From Linnemannia elongata (Eukaryota; Mortierellomycota; Mortierellomycetes; Mortierellales; Mortierellaceae): a stretch of 64,000 bases of DNA. Below the pieces are notes generated by a model. The model was given only the letters and a program-made list of their open reading frames with translations, was not told where the DNA came from and searched no databases. This document shows positions 1 through 11,800 of the stretch, piece by piece. Location of the stretch: the NCBI GenBank assembly GCA_036320915.1, contig JAXBDG010000016.1, forward strand, positions 868,001 through 932,000, written 5' to 3'. The translations under genes and the position numbers were made by a program. Every line of letters starts with the position of its first letter. Position 1 is the stretch's first letter.

Positions 1-72
1 ATTGTCGATCCCTCCACAGTGAAACCCAATGTCGAAAACCACGGCCTGGCCCTCTTTAACAACACCTTTTGA
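1..72 (+). CDS. Possible 3' end of an unidentified gene (partial)
   Basis: Frame 1 is open from the window edge to a TGA at 70-72 and encodes 23 residues ending in NNTF. Most codons end in C or T, as in the clear genes of this window, which suggests a true C-terminus. Nothing in this short tail identifies a family, and the rest lies outside the window. It could be chance. Confidence 0.3.
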   Translation: MVDPSTVKPNVENHGLALFNNTF

Positions 73-3000
73 CTCGGAGTGGTAGGTTCAGTCAAAGCCT
101 TGCTCCCAATGGCTTCCAGTGACACCCCATCCCTCCGGCTAGTTGGACCAGATTCGGACCAGGCAAGTCGTTTAGGATCCCTCCGAGCTCCAAACCCAAC
201 GGTTGTTTACTAGAGGCGCCGGAAGCAACACACGTCTAGACAGACCAAGATGGGACATGCGGATAAGGACCATATCATTGTAGACCAGGGATATGTCCAT
301 GGAGGCGATGAAAGGATTAAAAAACAGGGAAGGGTGTTGATGAAGGCAATGGTTGTACAGGGGAAAGGGAGGAAGCGAGGAAGGCGGAAGATTGTATTGC
401 TTTGGGATAAAGATGGACGATCTATGGACTCGTCCTTGGGATGCTGATGGAGCTGAAGTAGAGGAGAAGGCGCACGTTGTAGCAGTGGCTCACGGAGGGC
501 ATTTCATTTTGCACGTTGCAACTGTCGAAGGATATGATGAATGGCGTTCTGATTGGATATTTCGCGTTTTTTCTATGATCAATAAACACGCTACTTCAAG
601 TTGACGTAAGAACGACTTGAAGGCGAGTGCGACCATCGGTGAGAGAATGAAGGCAGAACAAAGGACGTAGAGATGTAAGCCACGTGGAACCCATAGTCAT
701 GGTATAACCATTGCAACATCTTAACAGGAGAAAAAGGAGCGTTTCGGCTGATTTCATCAAACGCTGGTAAGAGGCGTTAGCAGCCATGAGTTTTTCCGTG
801 TACAAAAGTGGATGCCATCGCCTTCCTTCGCGCTTCTTTCTTTTTGTCTTCTGTCTCCTATCTTTATGAGATGCCTCACCTCTCTCTCTCTCTCTCTCTC
901 TTCCATTTACTCTCACTCTCGTCCTCTCTACCACCCCAAAAACACGGATCATCCTGTCAAAAATAATTGTGCTTGGTCTAGAGTTAGGGCAAGATAGTAA
1001 GAGACAAGGTGCTACTGACTTGTCGTTGTGTAGCAACCAGAAACAATGAAAGGGTGGATAACTAAGAGATATGAGACGCTTTCCAGAAAAGACGGTGATA
1101 TGCAACTGGGAAAAAGGAATAGAGAAAGAAGAAGGGTGAATGTGAAGGTTTGAAAAATAAAGAGAGGATAAAGGATGATACGAGAATGCAGGACCTAATG
1201 AGGTTCTTTAAAACACTTTAGAGCGTGTTCTCCAGGTTATCTTTCTCGATTCCTTTCTCTTACTCTGTACCTCGGTTTGGTCTTCTTTTCTTCCCTCATC
1301 CCTTTCCCCTCTTTCCTGTCGAAATCCATCTTTATTCTGTTCTCTCCCATTTTATGTGGACGCTGTTTTCGGGGTCTCTTGGGGTCAAGCCATGCTTTTC
1401 TGTTGTTCGCCTTTCTTGATACGCTGCTTGCTAAAACAATCCAACCGATAGGCTTGGAGGAAGGGAAGCAAGTCTTTCATCAACATCCCATTCTACATCG
1501 GTACGATGCCTGGCACTACAACACCAGATCCAACTTAAAATAGACCCACTTTTGTCCTGAGGACTAAGCAGAAAGTAAGGGCACAAATTAAAAATAAGGT
1601 ACTTTAGTTCAGCGTCGTCTAAATGCATTGAAGTACCAAGAGGATGCCCGGCTGGCAGCATAAGTCGAAATAAAATCTTCGGGACTGATGTCACCGAGGC
1701 AAGGGGTCCGGAGAAAAGGCGGAGGCGGTGCCTTTCTGTCTTCTCATTCGTCCATTTTTTTTCCTGCTCGCCTTTTCTGTATTTGCTTTGGAGCAAGAAG
1801 GGGGGCCATAGCAGAAAGGAATGGGAAGAGCGAAGGGAAAAGTGAGGGGGGAAACGCTCAGTGCATCAAACACAGAAAGGACGGAAAGATGGGGTGGGGA
1901 GAGAATGAAAGAGGCAAAAACACCAACTACAGATCCCTCGGCAATGTTTGAAAAGACATAAGCGGCTTGACCGACTGACCTGGCGAGTACGGAGAAGAGG
2001 AGGAGAAATGTGCATCCAGACTTCACCTGACTATAGAAGGCGAGTAAACAAATATGCAGAAGGCAGGCAGAGTAGGCTGCGATATGCATGAATAAACAAC
2101 GCTAAAGGACGATCTCAGGACTAGACCTTGACAAACGAAACCGTGCTAAGAAAAATAATCCCATCCAAAATAAGGCCAGGCCAAACCAATGGAATAAAGA
2201 GCAGAGCAAAAAAGGATTGACGGTGGGATCTTCTCAATGAATATCAAACGCGAATTTTTCTCACTATGGAAAGAACGGGGTTCAAGAACTAAAGTAATCT
2301 GGTTATCATCGCCATAATCGGCTCTTTGATTACGTTCCCTACCCATGCAGCCTCCAAGAAACAAGCAATAGCCCAGAAAAAAAAAGGTGAAGGGAGTTGT
2401 AACTCTCCGGCTGTATTAGTCTTTTACCTTCTGTCTTTTATTAGTCGGCAGACCATTTTTTTAATGGAAGCGATTGAGTCTTTCGCGAAGATGTCCAGAC
2501 GCACAGACACCTGTCCGTTGTTTATTATTGACTTTGTTCACTCAACTGCAGGAAGAAAGAGGGGGGTGTTGAGTAAAGACTGATTTTCAAGGGGACGGAC
2601 TTGAGTGCAGCCAACAATCAAAACAAGCAAGCAATAACGGTCATCGTTTTTGTGGTGATCTCTATTTTTTTTCTTTTCCATATTCATCTTCGCTCTCCGC
2701 TGGTGCCTCTATTCTGCTTTATTTGTTCGAGGCTGGCTTGCCTTGGTGTTCTTTCCTTCCCTTCCCTTTGTCGCGTTTTTCTATTTTTTCTTTGTGTTCG
2801 TTTTGTTCGTGTTCCTTCAATTGTTTGTTGTTTGTTTTGTACGCTTCCCACTCGGCTTTTGTGTGTCTGTGCCTGTCCCCTTGTGTCGAAACCTCTCTGC
2901 CTGTGTGAAAAATGTAATGCAGTGGTCTGCGAGGCCTGTGGGCCTTACTTGCACATGCCCTTGGACTTGCCTTTTGCTTACTCGTCCATACTCGTTTTAT

Positions 3001-3771
3001 ATTATTCTATCTCTGTCTCACTGTTTCCCTCTTTAGTTATGCTCTCACCCACCCTTGTCTTTTCAAAGGTGCATCGTTTTCTCTTCGTCCTGTTCAAGTC
3101 CAAGGACCCATTCTAATCGCTCATCCCTGTTTGCCATCTTTTTCTTCCCTGTTTGCTTTCAGGTTTCCACTCCACCCCTTCCTTCCTAACTACCAACATC
3201 ATATGTGGACTGATCAGGCAAGTTGTTCATCTGCCGACTCGGTGTTGTCTGAATTACTTCTCTGTATTCAGTTCATGGCCAACAAGTTACCTTTGCGGTT
3301 GTGCCTTTCTTGTAAGTTGTTTCTTGAAACTGCTTTCAGCGAGACTGATTCGCAATATAAAGGACATGGCGCTCTCCTCTTTCGTTTGTTTCTCTCTCTC
3401 TCTCTGTCTCTCTCTCTTTGTCCCTCTCTCTCTCTCTCTTTTCGCCCTTCCCTTATTTCCTTGGTCATCAAACACTTCAAGCCTGCCCGTTGGAATCATA
3501 CCCGCATCCGAGCATAACGACACATCACCCAAAAAAAGACATCAAAGAACCGGGCACCCACATCCCTCTCCAGCACTTTCAAAGATATCTCAAGGTCTAC
3601 TTTGTGTTCTCATTTCAAGAAAGCATACTTGTAATTGCACGCAGGAAACAAAAATTCGATTTCACTTGCCATCTTACATCCAAAAGTCCTTCAGCAGCCA
3701 CCATCAACGACACCGACAACGACAACTACAACTACAACATCGTCACCTTTGTCATCGTCACCGCTTTAGCA
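73..3771. other. Long intergenic region, no convincing gene
   Basis: Short open frames occur on both strands, but none has the C-ending codon bias of the real genes, none shows a recognisable domain, and many are read through pyrimidine tracts. Visible structure consists of a TC dinucleotide run at about 879-901, a very T-rich stretch at about 2640-3110, and an interrupted TC run at about 3391-3440. The last part probably serves as promoter and leader of the downstream defensin-like gene. Confidence 0.6.
879..901. repeat. TC dinucleotide microsatellite
   Basis: An uninterrupted TC run lies in non-coding DNA. Similar runs occur at about 3391-3440, 19421-19450 and 54137-54180. Confidence 0.85.
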
Positions 3772-4305
3772 ATGCCCAAGTCCTCGTCTGTTCAAGTCCT
3801 CTTGGCATCGATTGTCCCTGTATCCGTCGGAGCCAATACCATGGTCGGCGTCCAAAATTCTAGCATTTCCGACGTTAGATGTACCTATCCCAGTTGTGTC
3901 CGAGGAGCGCGTCGCTGCACCCCTAGGCCGCACTCCACCTTCCGGCTCCAAAAATCGTCTCCAAATATCACAGCCACCACTACCACCACCACCTCCTCTT
4001 CCTCCTTCTCGACCAAGACGACGACGGCAACAACAAGCAGGTGCAGGACGACCCTGTCTGGATCTACCAAGTGGCTCCTCATCGCAACACTCGTCATGAT
4101 TTCCTTTCCCGGCTTGCTTCCTTTCAAAGCAGAAGTATCAACGGTCGAAGCCGCACCAATGCCACAAGGTCCAACGCATCCCAGCCATTGCCCAGACGAA
4201 GGACAGTGCAACTTTGCATGCAAGCTTCACTACTACAAGGGCGGCATTTGCGAAGGACCCAGTCAAAACGTCTGTGTCTGCCAGGACCTGGAGCCGGGAT
4301 ATTGA
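3772..4305 (+). CDS. Secreted cysteine-rich protein with C-terminal CS-alpha-beta defensin motif
   Basis: The last 39 residues of this 177-residue frame carry six cysteines spaced C-x5-C-x3-C-x9-C-x7-C-x1-C, with a GGxC before the fourth. This is the CxxxC...GxC...CxC framework of CS-alpha-beta defensins, and the tract KGGIC recalls fungal plectasin-type peptides. Such peptides are normally secreted and act on the bacterial cell envelope. Upstream is a hydrophobic stretch (about residues 102-121) followed by an Ala-Ala-Pro, a plausible signal or propeptide junction. The first 100 residues are Ser/Thr-rich with a weaker hydrophobic segment at residues 8-21. The frame is open further upstream, to 3418. 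ATG 3772 is chosen because it follows an AC-rich leader, but ATG 4096 or an unseen intron is possible. The defensin call is fairly firm; the N-terminus is not. Confidence 0.6.
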   Translation: MPKSSSVQVLLASIVPVSVGANTMVGVQNSSISDVRCTYPSCVRGARRCTPRPHSTFRLQKSSPNITATTTTTTSSSSFSTKTTTATTSRCRTTLSGSTKWLLIATLVMISFPGLLPFKAEVSTVEAAPMPQGPTHPSHCPDEGQCNFACKLHYYKGGICEGPSQNVCVCQDLEPGY

Positions 4306-4536
4306 AATGTCCCCACTCATCGTCTCTTTGCACGTCGTTGCAGTTTCTCAACCATCACCATCGGTTGCCTACCTCATATCTCGAGCATTCAAGTCATGGG
4401 AAAAAAAAGTCCGCAAGCTGATGGAATGGATTCACAAAACTTTATCTACCACCATATTTCTTTTCGTTCCCTCCTAATTTCTAATTCCTAATTCACAAAA
4501 TAAAACAGAGCGCAAGCTGGTTCTTCTCGCCACCTT

Positions 4537-6120
4537 TTATGATGATGATAATAATGATGATGACGAAGATGAAACTGATAATGACGATGACGACGACGAC
4601 GATGATGATCGCCGCGCAAGAGTATACCACCCTGTCCCAAAGTTGAGACGCTCAAGCTTGTCCAAAGTTGCCAAGAATGCTGTAAATTGCTGCCGAAAAA
4701 CTTGTTGTCCTGGTGAAAGCGCTAGAATAGCATCCTGGAGTTGCTGTTCCTTCTGTCGCTCATAGTCCTCCAGGGTCACATCTCCACGGGCCGCCTCTAG
4801 TCTTGATGCCCGTTGTTGTCTCGAGTCTGGGGCCCTTTCCGCATTCAACTCCCGCATGATGACCTCGATCAGAACCGGCGTGAGCTTGAAGATGCTGAGT
4901 CGGAGCTCCTCGAGTGTTGACTGGCATGCCCAGCCTCGTTTTAGCGAATGTTGAACCTCCTCCATGGTCGTAAAAGAATGGCCTGTCCAGAAAGTCCTGA
5001 GCCGAGGACATGATTCCAGAAATTGTAATGGTAAAAATGTCCTTTCTGTGTAGTCCGAGAGGTTGGCCTCTTCCAGAGTTAGAGCGTGGTCCAACATCGA
5101 AAGTACAGTCGGCAAGTCGCTTGAACCACGAAAGTTGACTAATCGAGGAAGACTATCCAGGATTGCCGGAAGCATCGAGCATTCGAAGCCATATGCCCAT
5201 ACGTCCTGAAGATCCGGGCAGTGGGTCCGCAACGAAGCACAGAATGGCTCTAGCTCTTCATCCTTGATCTGCCGATCAAATCTGTAGAACTCGAGTAGCT
5301 TGATCTTGGGAAGGTACTTCAGAATGGGGCAGAGACTTGAACACATTCGAAACGTCTCAATTGATTGGTGCTGAAAGTCCTCGTCAATATCACCAGGGAT
5401 GTGCTTGTTGTTCGGTCGTGCCCTACTGCAGTTGACATTATCGCCAACAGCTTGTTCGTCCGCCTCGTCCTGCAGACCCAAGATGGTGATTTTGCCAAAA
5501 GATAGCAGCTTGAGGTTGGGGCATCCTTTGAGGATCAAGACCAGCTCCTGTTTACTCATATACCAATACTCCAGAAAAAGCGACTGTAGACATGGTGCTA
5601 CCCTTGGGAACTCAAACATCCGCTCGCCAATCCATCCAGGCGGTCGTTGTTGCTTGTCCAATTGAAATACCAGCTTTAACAGACGGAGGGTATCTTGATT
5701 GCGCCTGACAACACTCCCAACAGCATCGCTCGCACCTCTCCCCAGATTGACAGTCAGTTGAACGAGGGAGTCAACAGCGGGACATTCGAATATCAAGTCC
5801 AGGTCAGAGACCGCGGCATTTCCTGTTTCAGGGATGATGGCCAATGTCCTGATGAATGTACCATACTTGGATAGTGACAGGCGATGGTGAGTGTCGTCGA
5901 TGTCGTTGTGGTCTTGGCGGTGACTTGAGGTTGGGCGGCCTGCTACAATGGATTTCCAGACGAGCGGTGTGAAGACGTGGAACCAGATGTGCGCGACGAG
6001 TGCACAGGAGGATAAGTCTGTCTTGCTAAGGTGCTGTCCGACCAGGGAGGCGATCTCGGGGATGCCCAGTGCCTTCACGGATACCGGCAGAGGTGGTGTG
6101 GCGATAGATAAGGTGTTCAT
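4537..6120 (-). CDS. F-box/LRR-like protein
   Basis: A single-exon 527-residue protein. Residues 18-58 form an F-box-like helix set (IPEIASLVGQHLS, then SSCALVAHIWFHVFTPLVW), which in the family binds Skp1 in SCF ubiquitin ligases. The rest holds irregular leucine-rich strands such as LKLLSFGKITILGL and LPKIKLLEFYRF, the usual substrate-binding part. The C-terminus is a serine tract encoded by a degenerate trinucleotide run at 4540-4612, so its length may vary between strains. Start ATG 6118-6120 leaves 193 bp to the divergent SRP72 gene, which suggests a shared promoter. F-box/LRR proteins are strongly expanded in Mortierellaceae, and two more lie in this window. The substrate is unknown. 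Confidence 0.85.
   Translation of the reverse strand: MNTLSIATPPLPVSVKALGIPEIASLVGQHLSKTDLSSCALVAHIWFHVFTPLVWKSIVAGRPTSSHRQDHNDIDDTHHRLSLSKYGTFIRTLAIIPETGNAAVSDLDLIFECPAVDSLVQLTVNLGRGASDAVGSVVRRNQDTLRLLKLVFQLDKQQRPPGWIGERMFEFPRVAPCLQSLFLEYWYMSKQELVLILKGCPNLKLLSFGKITILGLQDEADEQAVGDNVNCSRARPNNKHIPGDIDEDFQHQSIETFRMCSSLCPILKYLPKIKLLEFYRFDRQIKDEELEPFCASLRTHCPDLQDVWAYGFECSMLPAILDSLPRLVNFRGSSDLPTVLSMLDHALTLEEANLSDYTERTFLPLQFLESCPRLRTFWTGHSFTTMEEVQHSLKRGWACQSTLEELRLSIFKLTPVLIEVIMRELNAERAPDSRQQRASRLEAARGDVTLEDYERQKEQQLQDAILALSPGQQVFRQQFTAFLATLDKLERLNFGTGWYTLARRSSSSSSSSSLSVSSSSSSLLSSS
4540..4612. repeat. Degenerate GAT/GAC trinucleotide repeat inside F-box gene
   Basis: Repeated GAT, GAC and AAT triplets read on the minus strand as the C-terminal serine tract of the F-box protein. 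The repeat stays in frame, so length changes would alter only the tail. Confidence 0.8.
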
Positions 6121-6313
6121 TGAGGAGGGGCAGGAGAGGATGGGAAATGAAAAGGAGAATTGCCAAGGATATTGAGTGGCTTGGCTTAATGCATGGAATT
6201 AGGAATTAGTGACTGGAAATAACACATGATTCCTGGTGATCTTCGGCCGCTCCAAGAGCATCATCTTGTCTTTACACCTTCCTTACCGCTCACCCTGCCA
6301 CCGATTGATCACG

Positions 6314-8626
6314 ATGGCCAACATCCAGCAGCTCTTTGGCGAGCTTGAACGCCATATCAAGCGCGAGGAACACGACAAAGTCCTCATCATTAGCGACAAG
6401 AGTAAATACCTTCCCTCATCTACGCCAAAAGATCGGTGTCATCTTCGTGTTATAGCTCACCTAACGCCCCTGGGCCCTTGTCACGACCAATCTTTGCCTT
6501 CTAGTTCTCGCAGTGGACCCCAAGGACAAGGACGCGCTTCACTGCAAGGCCATTACTTTGATCCGCCTGGAACGTTACTCCGATGCCCTCTCCATCCTCA
6601 ACCGTGGTCTCGAAGGCAAGTTTGTCTTTGAAAAGGCTTACTGCCTTTACCGCACCAACCAACTCTCCGATGGTGCTACTTTGATCGAGGCGACGCGCAA
6701 GCAAGTTCAGTCGGCTGGCGGTCAACTCCCCTGGGATTTGCGCCACTTGGAGGCCCAGATGCTCTACCGTATGGAGCGTTATCAAGATTGCATCGAACTC
6801 TACGCTGGAATGCTCAAGGACACATCAAAGTCGGATGACAGCTACAACGACATCTTGACCAACTTCAATGCTTGCAAGGCGGCTGTCCTGTATTCGGGAG
6901 AGACTCTGGATGAACGCTGGAGGGCTGAGGATGTGACTAAGACCACCTATGAGCTCAGCTTCAACTCGGCCTGTGCCCGTATCTCGCAGGGCGACTACAC
7001 CCAAGCTCTTGCTCTGCTGGAGGAAGCCAAGACCCTTTGCCGCGAGTCATTGAGTGATTATGATGAGGAAGAGATCGAACAGGAGTTGGCTATCATTGTC
7101 GTTCAGACGGCCTACGTCTACCAATTGCTCGGACGCACCGAACAGGCTCGTGAGCTCTACCAATCGGTTCTCAAAATCAAGTAAGCATCCCCTCCTCCTC
7201 CTTCTCAAGATTGTGCGCGGACATGTTACAGAAAGGCCAGCATTTTTTTATATTTTTCATTGCTGCAGAAAGTCACATTGCCCACGATCACTCATATTTG
7301 CAACAAAATTTCCATAATAGGGCCTTAGAGGTCACTGTTCCAGCAGTTGCCGCCAACAACTTGGTAGCTATTCAAAAAGAGGATGACTTGTTCGATTCGG
7401 CCAAGAAGATCAAGTCCGCCAACACCAAAGCCCTTGGAGTCAAGTTCCTCTCTTCTCAAAAGAGAGCCATAGCCATGAACGAGCTCTTGCTTCAGCTCTA
7501 CCAGAACAAGTTTGCCGCCTGCCGTGATACCGCTCAGCAGTTGCTCAAGTCTCAACCCGACAACGACGCCCTTTATCTCATCCTGGCAGCCACCATGCAC
7601 CGCCAAAAGAAGACCGCCAAAGCGTTGGAGGAGCTGAAGGAGTTTGCTGCTGTCAAGCCGGATTCAGTTGCCATTCAATTTGCGATTGTTCAGTTGGAAT
7701 TGATCAACGGACAGGATTACACGGCCGCTATCGATTCTCTGACCCGCTTTTTGAAGTCGCTGCCCGAGAAGGAGCAGCATCGTCCAGGATACGTCGCATT
7801 ATTGGTCTGGTTGTACGATCAGGCTGGTCAGGGCGAGAAGGGAGTGGATCTGCTGAGCGAGGCTAGTGCTATCTGGACCAAGAATAACAAGGGATCGGGA
7901 TCAAGCACAGCATTGCCCTTGACATTGTTGAGACAGACTGCTGCCTTCAAGCTGAGATCGCACCGCTACAAGGACGCCGCCAAGGATTACGAGGAGCTTG
8001 TCCGTGCCGATCCCTCCGACCCCGCCAGCATTGCGGGCTTGATTATGGCCTACTCCGAGTTCGAACCCACCCTGGCCGAAAAGTACGGGGCTTCTTTGCC
8101 TGAGATGAAGAACGTGATGGCCTTGGATGTCGAGTCTCTTGAGAGAGTTGTTCCAGGATTGAAGCGCGAATACGTGTCGACTGAGAACACTGGAGCTGCT
8201 ATTGGCGGGGGCCGTCGCCCATTGGGTCCTGGATCAAGACCTCGTCGTACTGGAGCCCGTCGTCTCAGGAAGCGCAAGCCCTTGTTGCCCAAGAACTATG
8301 ATGCTGCTGCTCCTGGAACACCTGATCCTGAGAGATGGTTGCCAAAGCGCGATCGTGCAGCAGCGCGCTTGGCCAGGACCCGCAAGACTGGCGGTGGCTC
8401 AAGAAAGGACATGGGCAAGGGACCTCAAGGTCTGAACTTGGAGGGTGGTGGCATCGGTGGCACAGGCAGTGCTAGAATTGCCGGACGCGAGCCTATTGCA
8501 CCTGCTGCACCTGCTAGGGAGATTCCTGTTGTTGAGGAGGTTGTTGATGTTGCAGCCATTGCCAAGGCAAAGAGCTCTTCAAACTCGAGCAAAAAGAAGA
8601 AGGGCAAGAGCAAGGGCAAGTGGTAA
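6314..8626 (+). CDS. SRP72: Signal recognition particle subunit SRP72
   Basis: Exons 6314-6401, 6505-7180 and 7321-8626 give 689 residues, close to the usual length of SRP72 (about 640-670). The protein is a scaffold of the signal recognition particle: with SRP68 it binds 7SL RNA and supports co-translational targeting to the ER. The N-terminal 550 residues are TPR-like helical repeats. The basic C-terminus contains the SRP72 RNA-binding motif with the sequence PERWLPKRDR, in an arginine/lysine-rich setting (RRLRKRKPLLPKN), and ends in a lysine-rich tail. Splice phases close exactly (donors GTAAAT and GTAAGC, acceptors CTAG and ATAG). An AATAAA lies 46 bp past the stop at 8673. The 3' end converges with MRC1, 176 bp away. 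Confidence 0.93.
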
Positions 8627-8802
8627 AATGTCATCCTTTGCCTTGTACCCAAACTTTGCGAATATGCGCTAAAATAAAGTGTATTCGATCTTTTCTCATT
8701 GTTGTCCCGGTTCTTCCGCGAAGACTTTTCTGGCCATTTCAGATGCATAAACAATCACGAAGATTCATCATTTTAATAATGTACAAATTATGTGGGTCAA
8801 CG

Positions 8803-11800
8803 TTACTCCTCTCCCTCGAGCGACAAAATCTGCAGCAGTCGGCTCGATCCACTCGCGCTATTAGCACGTTGAACGCCCACGTTTCTCAGGTCTGCAACCT
8901 TGGTAGTCCTTGTCACTGAAGTTGAAGTTATTGTCGTTGACGTTGTGGTGGAAGAAGTAACAGTCACAGCAGCTGCAGAGGAAGATGTCGAGAGGGAGCC
9001 TGTCGAAGTCGACTTCTTGGACGTTGCAAAGGCCATTTTACGCCGGTTGACCTCTTTGACAACACGCGTGGATGCGTTTCCGCCTCGGCTGTCCTCGCCT
9101 ACGGTGCTCAAAAACTGATTGCGTCGATCCTCGGACAAGAAGGAGGAGTTTTGGCGAGCCAGCAAACGTGGTCGCACAATGGCGCTGACATCGACGTCAT
9201 TATGCGAGGAGCCTTGCACAAATCCAGACGAACCATCCACAGAAGAGCGGGCCATAGACGAGTCTGCCAACGATGTGCGGTCAACGATCCTATCCTGCAA
9301 ACCGTACAAGGATGACCTTACGCGCGAAGGCGACGTCATGTGTCCATCCTCCACTACGTCGTCCACGCCATCCAAAATGTCGCGGATGATCTTTGTGCGG
9401 CGCATGACGTCCTTGTACTCATCGATGGCGTCAACCTGAGAAGCAGATATCCCGCGAGTTGACGAATCCATTGCCTTTGATGTAGCTCGAACAGGTGTTA
9501 ATGTCGTGGGGGTTCTAAGAGCCGTGTCATCTTCCGCGACCCTATCATCCTCTGATGCAACATCGAACGGTAAAACTTGACCCTTGGTCATAGCTGTAAT
9601 GGCATCGGGATCCATCGAGCCATAGAAACTCTGATCGCTCTCTTCGCGAACCAAACGCGCCTTCCGCAACCTCTCCTGCCTCTTGTCCATGTTCAACAAT
9701 TCGTCTTCGTCCTGCTCACTCGACTCTGCGTCATCTGACATCTGATGTTGTCGCTCCTTTGCGACGCTACGAGAGCCACCCTGATCGTCCTTTGATGACC
9801 CGTCCTCCTCGGCACTTTCATCTGCATCGCTCAAAAAGATTAACTGGTCATCATCCATGTTCTTCTTGAAGGCTCTCGCAAATGCCGCGGTATTTGGGTT
9901 GTCGGCTATTGTGGAATTGAGCAAGTGCAGGGTTAGGAATGTTAGGGTTCAGTCGCTTAACTTCAAAGAATACATCGGAGTATAAAAGACGGCTAAATGT
10001 CACCTTACCGAGCTTCTCAAACTTCTCCGACACCTTGAGCTTCTTCTTTCGACGGAAACGACCATCCATGTCTTCCTCGTCGAAAAGGTCAAGGTCATCG
10101 ATCTGCCCGTTGCGCCGCTTCCATAAATTACCGGCCGCAATACCATGAACGAGGTCTGAGATCTCCTTGTCATGCTGATCCTGCTCGTGTTTCCTGGGTT
10201 GAAAATAAAAAATTAAAAAATGTTAGATGGGAGTACAAGATTTGAAGGGGAGCATTCAATTAGCAACACATTAATTCCTTGCTTACATATGCAACTTCTT
10301 GACATTTTCCACATCTTGGCTGTCAAGGACAACACTGGTATCGACCATCCCGTCCCCCAGGTCATAGTCGTCCTGGTCCGCGTCAGATTCATAGTCAACA
10401 CCTCCCATTCCCATGTATTCATCCTCCTCTTCCTCAGCCTCGTATTCGATAAACGCCGACTTCTCAGATTTGGAAATTGCGGCACGCTTTGGCTTCGCCT
10501 CTCGCTTGTGAAGTCTCCGCAGTCCGGACTCCTGGTTCATCGCCGTCGACATGACCTCGAACGCGTTCTTGGATTTGAGAAGGACGGGTTTGGATGTCGT
10601 TTCGTCAAAGCCGTCATCGTCAAAAAATCGAGGCTCCATGCTGGTGGGTATTTGAGATTCGAACTCTATCGAGTCTTGAGATCTAAGTGTCGGAGGAACT
10701 TGAGACTCTGCGGAAGCAGACGCGGCAAATGGGCTGCGGCCATACTGAGTCTGCGTAGGGAACTTTCCGGAGAGAAAGTCCAAGGCACCATCAATCGATC
10801 CTTGGGTCTCCCCGTAGCTGGCCTGGAATTGGCTTGGGTCGCTGCTTACAATGGGCGACAAGGACGAGTCCGTCACGGAAGCGGGCGCTCTGCCAAGCGC
10901 AGACAAGGCTCCTGCCTTCTTGGACTTGCTGGGATCATAACTGGACTCAAAGAACGCGCCAAACCCCTGAGTGCCATCAACTCCCTTCATGTCTTGCTCG
11001 ATGTCGCTAACATCGTCATCCTCGCCAACATCACTACCAGAACCAGATTCTTCCACGCCGCTGACTCCATCCTGGTCGTCGCTATCTGATTCTACAAAGG
11101 CCTGGCTACGATCGACAATAACGACCTTGAGATCTTCATCGTCTCCGATAACAGTCTTCCTCCGGGTTTTCTTGACTGGTGCAACCCTCTCCTCCTCATC
11201 CTCATCAGTGTCTTTGTTCTCATCATCCTCACCATCGTCATCATCATCGTAATCGTCATCTTCGCCATCGAGAGCCTTATCACCGTCGCCAGCAGCGGCT
11301 TCCTCCCCCGAGTCCTGGCCGGGTCCCTCCAGTCTTTCAACATCCTCCCCTTCGATCCCGTTGTCCGACTCCTCTGATCCAAGTTGGTTGTCGCTGCCGT
11401 GGTCCATTTCGCTATCAACTTCTTCGGCAGTTTTGCCCTCAGGATTATAGTCTCCATCTTCCTCACCATCGGGTTCCTCGTCTGGATCAAGGCCTTGGCT
11501 CCGTTTTTCTTCGATCCTCAACTGCTCTGCTGCATGATCCTCTGGAGATCTCCACGTTCCAGATCTCTTGGCCTCCTCCTCCAGTTTCTTGCGCCGCAAA
11601 AGGTGGGCTTTGGCGAGTTGTCGCTCCATCTGGAGGTTGAACTGTTGAATGTTGCCGACGGTTTCAGTTCTCTGGGTCCTCTGCGGAGAGGTTAGTCTCA
11701 TGCTTGGACTTTGGGAAAAGTCAGGCTTTGGTGGAGGTGAGACTGTTGTTGACAATGTCGAGGAGGAAGAGGACGAGGATGTCGCTGGTGATTTGTTCAG

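Noticed and set aside
596..1105. Minus-strand open frame of 169 residues
   Set aside because: It runs through a GA-rich (TC on plus) repeat and has no domain or codon bias.
2601..3116. Hydrophobic, cysteine- and phenylalanine-rich frame that looks like a membrane protein
   Set aside because: The composition is explained by T-rich DNA; no loops or conserved motifs. More likely promoter or leader sequence.
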